Source: Variovorax sp. OK212
Lineage (GTDB): Bacteria; Pseudomonadota; Gammaproteobacteria; Burkholderiales; Burkholderiaceae_C
Assembly (NCBI RefSeq): GCF_900112425.1
Contig: NZ_FOLP01000009.1
Location: 1 to 64,000, forward strand
DNA: 64,000 nucleotides
Direction: 5' to 3'
Shown here piece after piece: positions 1 to 6,169 of the stretch. How positions within the stretch are numbered: position 1 is the stretch's first letter; every line of letters starts with the position of its first letter. The notes beneath the pieces are model-generated. The model was not told the DNA's origin, did not search any database, and saw only the letters and a list, made by a program, of their open reading frames with translations. Made by a program: the position numbers and the translations under genes.

Positions 1-122
1 CCGATCTTCGGTGCAATCGATTCGATCGCCGCCCACAGCGACGGGTACTCCCCGCGGTGCTCCTGCACCATCCTCACCGCGCGCTCACGCACCTCGGGTG
101 AGAACTTGTTCGACTTCTTCAT
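1..122 (-). CDS. IS3-family transposase OrfA, N-terminal fragment
   Basis: The 40 visible residues begin MKKSNKFSPEVRERAVRMV and continue with the EYPSLWAAIESIAPKIG segment. This is the helix-turn-helix N-terminus of OrfA in the IS3 group, which binds the terminal repeats. In intact elements OrfA is about 90-100 residues and is joined to the DDE integrase OrfB by programmed frameshifting. The start is the ATG read from 122, with a GGATTGAGCC leader directly upstream. The gene is truncated only by the window edge, so activity cannot be assessed. It is transcribed away from the HINT remnant that it interrupts. Confidence 0.85.
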   Translation of the reverse strand, partial: MKKSNKFSPEVRERAVRMVQEHRGEYPSLWAAIESIAPKI

Positions 123-172
123 GGCTCAATCCTCTCAGAGTGTTGAGCCTCCACAAAATCCGGGGCGATTCA
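1..172 (-). mobile_element. IS3-family insertion sequence, left end (partial)
   Basis: The element runs off the window start. Its outer end on the minus strand reads TGAATCGCCCCGG at 172 to 160, which fits IS3-family terminal inverted repeats that begin with TGA and carry a C/G-rich run. The transposase start lies about 50 nt inside this end. Only one end is visible, so target duplication and completeness cannot be judged. Confidence 0.8.
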
Positions 173-728
173 CAACACGGACACGGGCAAGCCCATGTAC
201 AGGCGGGTCGCGCATTTGCTCTGCTGCGAGCGACAGCCTATCCAACATCTCAGTTACACCGCTCAGGAAGGCGATGCTTCACGCTCTCAAAGCGTGGCTG
301 CAACAGAGAACGTGCGATTGTTTGCCGGAGCGTACATAGGCTGGGCACCCTTGGCCGGATTGAGCCTGCTCGGCAACGGTTTGCGCACAGAGCAATGGCC
401 ATCGCCTCGGGACGGGCTGTCCCTAAGCATCGGCGTGCCCCAACCGGTGTACCGCACGAGCACGCCTGGAGTGGGCTGGGCGGGGCTTCGTGGCCAACTT
501 GAGATTTACAGCCGGCGCAGTCACTTTTTCAACTACCAAGACTATTCAGTCCCCGAGGAGCAGAACGGATTCATCGACGGTGAAATCTATGACAGTCCAG
601 ACCCCTACTTGGAGGTAACTGTCTTCCACCTTGTAGTCGAAGAAATCCACAGCTTTTATGTCGGAGATGGGTTGCTAGTGCATGACGGGTTTCTTAAGGA
701 GCTCTACAACCCACAGCATTACTACTAA
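173..728 (+). pseudogene. HINT-domain pretoxin remnant cut by the IS element
   Basis: The frame is open from the IS end with no proper start, which indicates a 5' truncation. The C-terminal part carries the diagnostic end of a HINT/intein-like domain, EVTVFHLVVEEIHSFYVG followed by DGLLVHD, equivalent to the HTYFVG...LVHN signature of pretoxin-HINT modules in Rhs and other polymorphic toxins. Earlier residues (DTGKPMYRRVAHL) fit the middle of that domain. In the family HINT autocleaves to release a C-terminal toxin. Here only about 13 residues (GFLKELYNPQHYY) follow the cleavage motif, so no toxin domain remains. It heads an array of small orphan genes, as expected at a decayed toxin locus. 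The ATG at 195 is internal and not a credible start. Confidence 0.65.
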
Positions 729-771
729 AGCCGCGTATGGTCCTTGATAGGACGTCGAGCTGTTGCAGCTC

Positions 772-792
772 TCGGCCAGGAACGGTCATTCC
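772..792 (+). repeat. array repeat copy 1
   Basis: TCGGCCAGGAACGGTCATTC matches the array repeat, 19 nt before the GTG start of the next gene. Confidence 0.5.
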
Positions 793-810
793 AAGCAGGA
801 GTCCAATCGC

Positions 811-1161
811 GTGAAACGAATCGTGTTGCTGACGGCTGCAGAGCGCTTCCAGCTCTCCGGCATCGGCCTAACCTTGGCGCCGGATTTCCCTGTGCAAGAT
901 GGCTGGAAGAACCTATCGGAAAAGGTCCTTGTTGTCGCGCCTGGCGGAAGCGAATTCAAGGCTCAAGCCCAGCTCAACATGGCGCACTTCAACTTCGGCA
1001 ACACCCCGACGTCTGCACAGCGGGAACGGACCTGGCGCGTCGTCGTATCGCTTGTCGACGTTGAGAAGGCCAATGTGCCCATTGGCAGCCAGATTCTGGT
1101 GTCGCCCGAAACGCATCGTGCGGTGCTGGGAGGCGGTGCCTTAGATTCCGATGCGGTGTAG
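811..1161 (+). CDS. hypothetical protein of the cassette array
   Basis: A 116-residue protein of unknown function starting MKRIVLLTAAERFQLSGIG. I chose the GTG at 811 because AGGAG lies 9 nt upstream; an in-frame ATG at 763 would add 16 residues with no ribosome site. It has no signal peptide or membrane segment. Alternating hydrophobic stretches such as TWRVVVSLVDVE and GSQILVSPETHRAVL suggest a small beta-rich fold, perhaps a beta-barrel. It is the first gene after the HINT remnant, the usual position of an immunity gene, but no immunity family is recognised. Array repeats lie on both sides. Confidence 0.6.
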   Translation: MKRIVLLTAAERFQLSGIGLTLAPDFPVQDGWKNLSEKVLVVAPGGSEFKAQAQLNMAHFNFGNTPTSAQRERTWRVVVSLVDVEKANVPIGSQILVSPETHRAVLGGGALDSDAV

Positions 1162-1168
1162 CGCCGCC

Positions 1169-1189
1169 TTCGGCCAACACCGGACATGG
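1169..1189 (+). repeat. array repeat copy 2
   Basis: TTCGGCCAACACCGGACATG follows the stop codon of the preceding gene by 7 nt and precedes the next likely start by about 45 nt. Confidence 0.5.
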
Positions 1190-1234
1190 CCGGGTCGGTC
1201 AAAATCCGGCCACCATGAGCGATTGCGAATCAAC

Positions 1235-1534
1235 GTGACCAAGGTTTACTTGTATGGCTGCGAGGCAACGTACGCCGGACATTGCAACTTTGAATGGATG
1301 GCGCCAATGCTCGGCGCCAGGCACAAACTCATGCTCTTTTTGGCCCAGAACGAAGAGATCTCCCGAGAAGATATTGCAGCGTCGGAACTCGTCCGATTTG
1401 GATTTGTCGAGCTCAACATCGGCGCTGGGCGTCCATTACACGTTGAGGCCCTGAATGACCAACGTATGCATGTGTTCAGGCAGCACTACGAAGGCGCACT
1501 CGACGAAGGGTGTTCGATTGTTTGGTATCCGTAG
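1235..1534 (+). CDS. hypothetical protein of the cassette array
   Basis: A 99-residue protein of unknown function, beginning VTKVYLYGCEATYAGHCNFE and ending CSIVWYP. The GTG at 1235 is preferred because the first ATG nearby (1214) is in another frame and stops after seven codons. A longer in-frame start at 1151 would overlap the previous gene and translate the repeat. There is no strong ribosome site, so the start is uncertain. The sequence is soluble and mixed alpha/beta, with no recognised catalytic motif. Its place in the array suggests an immunity or cargo protein, which is inference from context only. Confidence 0.5.
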   Translation: MTKVYLYGCEATYAGHCNFEWMAPMLGARHKLMLFLAQNEEISREDIAASELVRFGFVELNIGAGRPLHVEALNDQRMHVFRQHYEGALDEGCSIVWYP

Positions 1535-1620
1535 GCACGCGAGTTGCAATCGCGGGGCGAACGTCAGCTTTCGAGACGATTCGATGACTGCTCAGGGCCC
1601 GCGTCGCCGGTGATGCTTCG

Positions 1621-1648
1621 GCTACAGTCGGCCAAGACCAGACCTTCG
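1621..1648 (+). repeat. array repeat copy 3
   Basis: GCTACAGTCGGCCAAGACCA followed by GACCTTCG. This is one of the fullest copies, and 1595-1648 aligns well with 4434-4490. Confidence 0.55.
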
Positions 1649-1695
1649 TGGGCGGGGCAGAATATGCTCAAAAGCAGCCGTTCCCATAGCACGAG

Positions 1696-1953
1696 ATGAA
1701 ATTCCGCATCGAACACATCTTTCACCAGCAGCGCCCCGTGTCGCTCTTTGCGCGACAGCTCGAAGCGGGTGAGTTCGCTGTCTCTGAGAGGTCTCGCCTG
1801 GGTGGAGTGCCCATCAAGCCTTACCTGTCCCAACCTAGGGCGCTGACAGCGGACGGGCATCCGGACATGACGGTCTTCACGTTCGTGCTCGCCACTGCCA
1901 ACGACTTGCCGAGACTTCAGGTAGGCCAAGATGCTGAGCTCGAAGATGCGTGA
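1696..1953 (+). CDS. hypothetical protein of the cassette array
   Basis: An 85-residue protein that starts MKFRIEHIFHQQRPVSLFAR and contains LGGVPIKPYLSQPRAL. It has no signal peptide or membrane helix. The predicted pattern is a short beta-rich fold, loosely like domain 2 of translation factors, but I do not assign a function. A minus-strand frame spans the same region (1564-2067) and is less protein-like. The start has only a weak purine-rich leader (CACGAG). Flanking repeats at 1621 and 1958 make it a single-gene cassette. Confidence 0.55.
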   Translation: MKFRIEHIFHQQRPVSLFARQLEAGEFAVSERSRLGGVPIKPYLSQPRALTADGHPDMTVFTFVLATANDLPRLQVGQDAELEDA

Positions 1954-1957
1954 CGCG

Positions 1958-1980
1958 TCTCGGCCAGAACCAGCCGGTCG
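1958..1980 (+). repeat. array repeat copy 4
   Basis: TCTCGGCCAGAACCAGCCGG, directly after the stop at 1953, is a diverged copy. Confidence 0.45.
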
Positions 1981-2050
1981 CGCTGCAGGGAAAAGTCCGG
2001 CTGCAAGCAGCCCATCCGATTTAGGCTGACCCATCCAACAATTCAGCACG

Positions 2051-2344
2051 ATGAATGACGAAGACACCGAGCTTTCACCCGCGGAAAGCGAACGGCTTGC
2101 CAGGCTGCCTCAAGGCGTGCTGGCGCGCATCGATGCGGCAATTCTTTCTCAAGTCTCCGACGATTGGAGGAAGGTCGCACGCGTGGTCGGGATGGCGATG
2201 CTTTCGATGCCTGACCGCCTGAGCGGAATTCCTGATGTCTTCTTCGTGAAGCGGCTCGCGCTGCTCGTCGAGTCTGGTCAACTTGAGTCGCAAGGCAGTC
2301 TACGGCGCATGCGCTTTAGCGAAGTACGGCGCCGGCCTGCCTGA
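2051..2344 (+). CDS. DUF3658-like hypothetical protein
   Basis: A 97-residue, mostly helical protein. Its core, RIDAAILSQVSDDWRKVARV followed by VGMAM, DVFFVKRLALLVE and GSLRRMRFSEVR, resembles the C-terminal DUF3658 domain. That domain often follows a DUF1835 domain or stands alone near toxin/immunity genes. No catalytic function is known for it. The start is the ATG at 2051, preceded by ATTCAGCACG rather than a clear Shine-Dalgarno site. It is flanked by repeat copies 4 and 5. Family assignment is from remembered sequence character, not a profile search. Confidence 0.55.
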   Translation: MNDEDTELSPAESERLARLPQGVLARIDAAILSQVSDDWRKVARVVGMAMLSMPDRLSGIPDVFFVKRLALLVESGQLESQGSLRRMRFSEVRRRPA

Positions 2345-2349
2345 CGGCA

Positions 2350-2371
2350 GACGGCCATGACCGGACGTTCG
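2350..2371 (+). repeat. array repeat copy 5
   Basis: GACGGCCATGACCGGACGTT, 29 nt before the next start; closely matches copy 6. Confidence 0.5.
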
Positions 2372-2399
2372 AGACAACCTCCCAATCAACCATCGAACT

Positions 2400-2783
2400 A
2401 TGAGCGCTGACCAAATTTCCGAGATTGCCCCAGCCGTCCGAGAGGCGGTCGAAGCGCCAGATTTTTGCGCGACGTTTGAGGTCGCCGGTCACACGGATAA
2501 ATGGGTCCAGTTCCACGATGGCGCGCTCAACGCCGCGTACCCGCATGCAGAGCATCCGTCGGCGGTGCTGGCCGCACTGGGCGGAGCGTTGGTGGAATGG
2601 GCGGCAGGCCTCTCGCTGACCGTCGCCCTGCCGGCCGACGATGGGCGAACCATCGCCAGATGGATTGACCGCTACTTCGAGACGGTGCTGGGCGCTCCGG
2701 CAGACTATGGCGTTGATGTTCGGCTTGAGCTGGTCAAGACGGTAGGTCATGCGTCAAATGACTCGTCCGCGTCAGGCATCTGA
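2400..2783 (+). CDS. hypothetical protein of the cassette array
   Basis: A 127-residue acidic soluble protein. The segment KWVQFHDGALNAAYPHAEHP, then a helical hydrophobic stretch (LAALGGALVEWAAGLSLTVAL), recalls small secretion-chaperone-like folds (TY-Chap type) found near polymorphic toxins. I regard that as a weak resemblance only. The ATG at 2400 lacks a clear ribosome site. The stop codon overlaps repeat copy 6 by two bases, so gene and repeat are tightly packed. Function unknown; an immunity or chaperone role is inferred from context. Confidence 0.55.
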   Translation: MSADQISEIAPAVREAVEAPDFCATFEVAGHTDKWVQFHDGALNAAYPHAEHPSAVLAALGGALVEWAAGLSLTVALPADDGRTIARWIDRYFETVLGAPADYGVDVRLELVKTVGHASNDSSASGI

Positions 2784-2803
2784 CGGCCATAACCAGACAT
2801 TCG
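2782..2803 (+). repeat. array repeat copy 6
   Basis: GACGGCCATAACCAGACATT overlaps the previous stop codon and lies 23 nt before the next start. It matches copy 5 in 18 of 22 positions by eye. Confidence 0.55.
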
Positions 2804-2826
2804 CAGCGCATCTCTAATTCCTGAAC

Positions 2827-3228
2827 ATGCAGCTGAAGCACCTCACCATCGACCGCATTGAACGGCCTTCTGCAGACGACGAAGAGGCCGATGTAACGCT
2901 CTCCAGCGAACAGAGCACGGTGGTCGCCTTCTGCCACCCATGCGCTTATGTCGCTGGCCAGCTCGTCCCGAATCTGCTGCGCCCTTCCGGGGTTACCGAG
3001 CTGCGCGCTCCATATCTTGAGGATTGGCCTGCAGACGAAAAGATTCGGCTCAGCGCTGAGCGACTTGAGCAGTACGGGCAGTACGGGCAGTTCGGATACC
3101 GCGGATGCGGCAGAGTTGTCGACCGAACCGCTGGGCTTGTCAGAGTTTTCGGTTTCGTCCTCGATTTCGGTGACCTACCGGCTGCGGATGTAGTCGAGTT
3201 TCAGTTCGACCGACTCGACCTGTGGTGA
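2827..3228 (+). CDS. hypothetical protein of the cassette array
   Basis: A 133-residue protein beginning MQLKHLTIDRIERPSADDEE. It has no signal peptide. The middle has a short Gln/Tyr/Gly repeat (QYGQYGQFGY) encoded by a small tandem duplication, and the end (VVEFQFDRLDLW) is beta-like. I do not recognise the family. It is the last gene of the first + strand run and converges on the minus-strand gene at 3300-3821, with repeat copy 7 between them. Confidence 0.5.
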   Translation: MQLKHLTIDRIERPSADDEEADVTLSSEQSTVVAFCHPCAYVAGQLVPNLLRPSGVTELRAPYLEDWPADEKIRLSAERLEQYGQYGQFGYRGCGRVVDRTAGLVRVFGFVLDFGDLPAADVVEFQFDRLDLW

Positions 3229-3262
3229 ACAGCCGAAGGCTACGCTGCGGTGTACGGGAAAG

Positions 3263-3289
3263 GCTACAGCCGCCAATTGCAGACGTTTG
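3263..3289 (+). repeat. array repeat copy 7
   Basis: GCTACAGCCGCCAATTGCAG then ACGTTTG, located between convergent genes and still in plus orientation. Confidence 0.5.
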
Positions 3290-3299
3290 AAGACATCCC

Positions 3300-3821
3300 C
3301 TAGGTCGGTCCCAAAGCCTCACACCCGGCCCTTGCGGCTTGGTCCGAAGTGAGGTCACGCACCGTCGCCGCATTCAACAAGCGCTGTAGTTCAGCGACAT
3401 CCAAGCTGGTTGCAAAGATGCGAGCATCTGCATCGAGACGCGGATTTTTTTGAAACGCGACAGAAACGCGTTGCTCCACTCCATCGAAAACCTTCGTTTG
3501 GACGAACACCGCAGGTTCATTGGCCCACCAACCGCTCATTTGCATTTCAGGGACCATCTGCCCGCCCGGATATGCGGGCATTGGCTTCCACCAAGAAAAT
3601 GCCACGATGCGTCCTCGCTCGTCCGTCCAGGTGCAATGAGTCTCGACAGTTGCTACAGAGGTCCCTGGGAAGGGGGTATGTTCGACCTTCTGATCTACCA
3701 GCTGATAGCTTGAAGGAAGCAGCAGGATGTAGGCCGCCGCGGTCCGTGAAATCAAGTCCATTGATGGGCCCAGAGAATTGAAGAAGTTTGGCAACCCACT
3801 ATAGCCTTGCTCTGTTACCAA
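3300..3821 (-). CDS. hypothetical protein, minus-strand member of the array
   Basis: Up to 173 residues from a TTG at 3821. An internal ATG at 3761 would give 153 residues beginning MDLISRTAAAYILLLPSSYQ, whose hydrophobic start could be a signal or anchor. The rest is soluble-looking, with a Trp-rich middle (WTDERGRIVAFSWWKPMP) and VSVAFQKNPRLDADARIFAT near the end. The family is not recognised. It is the only array member on the minus strand, yet the repeats on either side keep plus orientation. Plus-strand frames at 3410-3781 and 3450-3713 look like shadows. Confidence 0.5.
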   Translation of the reverse strand: MVTEQGYSGLPNFFNSLGPSMDLISRTAAAYILLLPSSYQLVDQKVEHTPFPGTSVATVETHCTWTDERGRIVAFSWWKPMPAYPGGQMVPEMQMSGWWANEPAVFVQTKVFDGVEQRVSVAFQKNPRLDADARIFATSLDVAELQRLLNAATVRDLTSDQAARAGCEALGPT

Positions 3822-3937
3822 TCTAGAAGCTGCGCCAGCTCACCCAGAAGCAGCTTTGTCTTTGTATTTGAGTACAACGTCCACTTCGCAGCATGAGCGG
3901 AGACCGCTTTGGGCCCGTTGCACCGGGCCTGTGACAG

Positions 3938-3964
3938 GCTACAGTCGGCCAATTTCGGACATTC
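3938..3964 (+). repeat. array repeat copy 8
   Basis: GCTACAGTCGGCCAATTTCG then GACATTC, 31 nt before the next start. A related GACCGCTTTGGGCCC element precedes it at 3903-3917. Confidence 0.55.
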
Positions 3965-3994
3965 ACTCGTATTTCTCCAGCTCCTCGCATCCTC

Positions 3995-4387
3995 ATGCCA
4001 CGCCGCGACTATTCCGAAGACGAAGACTTCTATACGCAGGACTTCAGAAGTCCAGGCGCAGTGTCAATCTGGCTCGGTTACTCACAAGATTTCGAGCAAT
4101 CGACCGATGTCCTGCAAGATCTTTGCGGCGTCGGCTATTACAGCCTGGATGAGCAAGAGGCGAACTGCTTTTCGTTCGAGCTGACAAAGGTGGAGCGCCT
4201 GCTTGGAGAGATTTCTTACGCTGCCGGTTTCGCAGCCGCCGCCGTCAAAGCCGCAAAAAGCCGGAACCTTTCAGAGGCACGCTGGGTAACTGTTCAGTTC
4301 GATTTTGCGTATGCGCCAGAAAAGGTGACAAGGCCTGTCGCCGTTGACCCAATATTTTTGGGCGTCTTTCGCTACTCCACGGAATAG
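3995..4387 (+). CDS. Imm22-like orphan immunity protein
   Basis: A 130-residue acidic cytoplasmic protein. The segment GAVSIWLGYSQDFEQSTDVL, followed by a helical ISYAAGFAAAAVKAAKSR region, fits the immunity-22 pattern (VSIWLGNF...FSYAESF) as I remember it. Such proteins bind and neutralise a cognate polymorphic or contact-dependent toxin. No toxin domain lies beside it, so it would be an orphan that could protect against toxins of neighbouring strains. The ATG at 3995 follows repeat copy 8 closely and lacks a strong ribosome site. Family assignment is moderate and needs a profile search. Confidence 0.55.
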   Translation: MPRRDYSEDEDFYTQDFRSPGAVSIWLGYSQDFEQSTDVLQDLCGVGYYSLDEQEANCFSFELTKVERLLGEISYAAGFAAAAVKAAKSRNLSEARWVTVQFDFAYAPEKVTRPVAVDPIFLGVFRYSTE

Positions 4388-4461
4388 CGCACTCTGCCGA
4401 CGGTTCGCTTTGTAGACAGACGACCGGCAGCTTCGGGCCCCGCGCCGCCGGCGATGCATCG

Positions 4462-4490
4462 GCTACAGGCGGCCAAAGGGCAGGTCCTTT
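4462..4490 (+). repeat. array repeat copy 9
   Basis: GCTACAGGCGGCCAAAGGGC then AGGTCCTTT. The wider block 4434-4490 aligns with 1595-1648, including the CGCGCCGCCGGCGATGCATC segment. Confidence 0.55.
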
Positions 4491-4520
4491 GCTCTTTGAC
4501 TCTAGAAAAAGGCAATCTCA

Positions 4521-4742
4521 ATGCGCGACCCTGATCGAATTCCCGAAATGCTTGAGCTGCTTGGAGAGGTTTGGCAGAGGCAACCGGACCTGCGCCTTGG
4601 GCAACTCGTTTTCAACGCAGCCAGAATGCGCGACGCCGAAGTTGAGGATGTCTTCTCTATCGAGGATGGAGGTCTAAGGAAGGGCCTCATTCGCTATCTC
4701 GAAATGATCAAGGCTCAAGAGACTCGACCTCAAGATGCATGA
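4521..4742 (+). CDS. small conserved hypothetical protein
   Basis: A 73-residue all-helical protein beginning MRDPDRIPEMLELLGEVWQR. The pattern ELLGEVWQRQPDLRLGQLVF resembles short proteins of the YihD/DUF1040 kind and similar conserved proteins of unknown role. There is no signal peptide. The ATG at 4521 is preceded by a purine-rich AAAAAGGCAATCTCA leader that may serve as a weak ribosome site. It is flanked by repeat copies 9 and 10 and is the smallest cassette gene. Confidence 0.55.
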   Translation: MRDPDRIPEMLELLGEVWQRQPDLRLGQLVFNAARMRDAEVEDVFSIEDGGLRKGLIRYLEMIKAQETRPQDA

Positions 4743-4760
4743 GTACGCCTTGCGGGCTGG

Positions 4761-4785
4761 TGTCGGCCAGAAGCAGACGTATACG
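4761..4785 (+). repeat. array repeat copy 10
   Basis: TGTCGGCCAGAAGCAGACGT, a copy lacking the GCTACA lead. Confidence 0.5.
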
Positions 4786-4849
4786 AGTCGAGTTGCTAAC
4801 GTAATCTTTGCTTATTCAACTTCAGCAACCCTTTCCTAGTAAATCGACC

Positions 4850-5356
4850 ATGCAACGCCGTCATGCACTGTTTGCTCTTATTTCGTCCTTCGGAGTCGCC
4901 GGGTGTAGTTCTTCCGGCCCAATCTTTAGACCGGTAGCAGAACGCCGTCCGGGGCACACGGTTGTTTACGTTTTCCGACCAGCAGCCAAAGGAGCGGCGA
5001 TCTTGTCCGCACTCATCGATGTTGATGGCGCAAACGTGGCTGCATTGGAAAATGGCGAGTATGTATCGCTGCCGGTTTCATTCGGCGCGCACACGATCCT
5101 TCAACGATGGAAGGCCGGCTTGCTCGGCAACTCAAAATTTGAGAATCACCCGATTTCGTTGCCGTTTGTCGCCAGTGCAGAAGACGAGATCTTTATCCGA
5201 CTTGGCATGAGAAGCTCATGGGACGTGCGCGCCGGCCTTACGGTACACAATGAGTGGAACTGGAAGTTGGAATTGGTTCCAAGGTCTGCCGCAATACCTG
5301 AGATCACCCTTTGTCGCCGAGGCCAGCTTACGGCCGATTCGGGTAATCCTCTTTGA
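4850..5356 (+). CDS. DUF2846-like lipoprotein
   Basis: A 168-residue predicted outer- or inner-membrane lipoprotein. The start at 4850 (not 4808) gives a clean signal peptide, MQRRHALFALISSFG, with a VAGC lipobox and Cys19. The mature part begins with Ser/Gly and contains HTVVYVFRPAAKGAAILSAL and EYVSLPVSFGAHTILQRW, the beta-strand pattern of DUF2846 lipoproteins, whose role is unknown. It is the last cassette in the array and the only one with an export signal. Immunity lipoproteins against periplasmic or pore-forming toxins exist, so an immunity role is possible but not shown. Confidence 0.6.
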   Translation: MQRRHALFALISSFGVAGCSSSGPIFRPVAERRPGHTVVYVFRPAAKGAAILSALIDVDGANVAALENGEYVSLPVSFGAHTILQRWKAGLLGNSKFENHPISLPFVASAEDEIFIRLGMRSSWDVRAGLTVHNEWNWKLELVPRSAAIPEITLCRRGQLTADSGNPL

Positions 5357-5360
5357 TTGG

Positions 5361-5435
5361 ATGACCGCTTTAAGGCAAACAGAGTGTCGGCTTCGGGCCC
5401 ACTGCGGTCTTCCGACATTGTCCAAAGCCGCAGGT
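5361..5435 (+). repeat. array repeat copy 11 (diverged, right border)
   Basis: ATGACCGCTTTAAGGC and GTGTCGGCTTCGGGCCC followed by GCGGTCTTCCGACATTG form an imperfect inverted block of the same family. It lies between the last cassette and the DTW gene. The rest of 5357-5506 shows nothing coding. Confidence 0.4.
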
Positions 5436-5506
5436 CGCCGCGCCAAAGCCAAGAGACATCCCCTTCCACGCATTGTCTGGCCAGGCACGCTGAATAAAAT
5501 CCAGCC

Positions 5507-6169
5507 ATGTCCGCCGCTTTAGTCCCACGCCCCCAATGCACCGCTTGCCTGCGCCCGCTCAGCGCCTGCATTTGCCGCTGGGTCGCGCCCACCGCCCACG
5601 CGGTGGAGGTACTGGTGCTGCAGCACCCGCTGGAGGTACACCAGTCCAAAGGCAGTGCCCGCCTGCTGCACCTCAGCTTGGCGCACTGCCGCTTGGTGGT
5701 GGGTGAGGCATTTGCCGCGCCGGTCTGGCCGGCGGACGGCAAGCACACGCTGCTGCTGTACCCGGACAGTCTGCAAGATACCGCCCCGGACCTGCGGGTC
5801 CCCCCCCCGCTACCGCCCGAGTGGCCGCAAGCCCCGTCGCGCCTGCGCCTGATCGTGCTGGACGGCACCTGGCGCAAAAGCCGAAAGATGCTCTACCAAA
5901 GCCCGCCACTGCAACAGTTGCCCCGCTTGGCCCTGCGCAATCTCCCGCCTTCGCACTACCGTATCCGCAAAGCCCATGGGCCCGACCAACTGTCCACGCT
6001 GGAGGCGACCTGCTACGCCTTGTGCCAACTGGAAGGCGGTGCGGCGCGGTTCCAGCCGTTGTTGGATGCCTTCGACGGGTTTGTAGAGTACTTGGAGCAG
6101 GCTGGCGGGCAGCGAAACGCGCAAACTGAAAAGTCCTGCCCTCGACCAGGGGTTGCGGGGTTCATTTAA
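5507..6169 (+). CDS. DTW-domain tRNA-uridine aminocarboxypropyltransferase (TapT/YfiP-like)
   Basis: A 220-residue cytoplasmic enzyme. DTW-domain proteins transfer the aminocarboxypropyl group of S-adenosylmethionine to uridine to make acp3U in tRNA. The N-terminus has paired cysteines (QCTACLRPLSACICRW) likely to bind zinc. It has a VLVLQHPLEVHQSKGSARLL segment, and the signature LIVLDGTWRKSRKML near residue 119 (the D-x-T-W motif). The HYRIRKAHGPDQLSTLEA stretch completes the domain. Length is typical. It lies just beyond the last array repeat and so marks the return to ordinary chromosome. It runs into the transporter remnant downstream without sharing an obvious operon. Confidence 0.85.
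   Translation: MSAALVPRPQCTACLRPLSACICRWVAPTAHAVEVLVLQHPLEVHQSKGSARLLHLSLAHCRLVVGEAFAAPVWPADGKHTLLLYPDSLQDTAPDLRVPPPLPPEWPQAPSRLRLIVLDGTWRKSRKMLYQSPPLQQLPRLALRNLPPSHYRIRKAHGPDQLSTLEATCYALCQLEGGAARFQPLLDAFDGFVEYLEQAGGQRNAQTEKSCPRPGVAGFI

Noticed and set aside
1564..2067. 167-residue minus-strand frame
   Set aside because: The plus-strand 85-residue protein at 1696 has better protein character, and the minus frame crosses two repeat copies.
3410..3781. plus-strand frames opposite the minus-strand array gene
   Set aside because: Arg/Ser/Pro-rich shadow composition. The minus frame has balanced composition and a Trp-rich conserved-looking core.
740..5500. integron gene cassettes with attC sites
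   Set aside because: The one-gene-one-repeat layout suggested it, but I see no paired RYYYAAC/GTTRRRY core sites and no integrase gene in the window.
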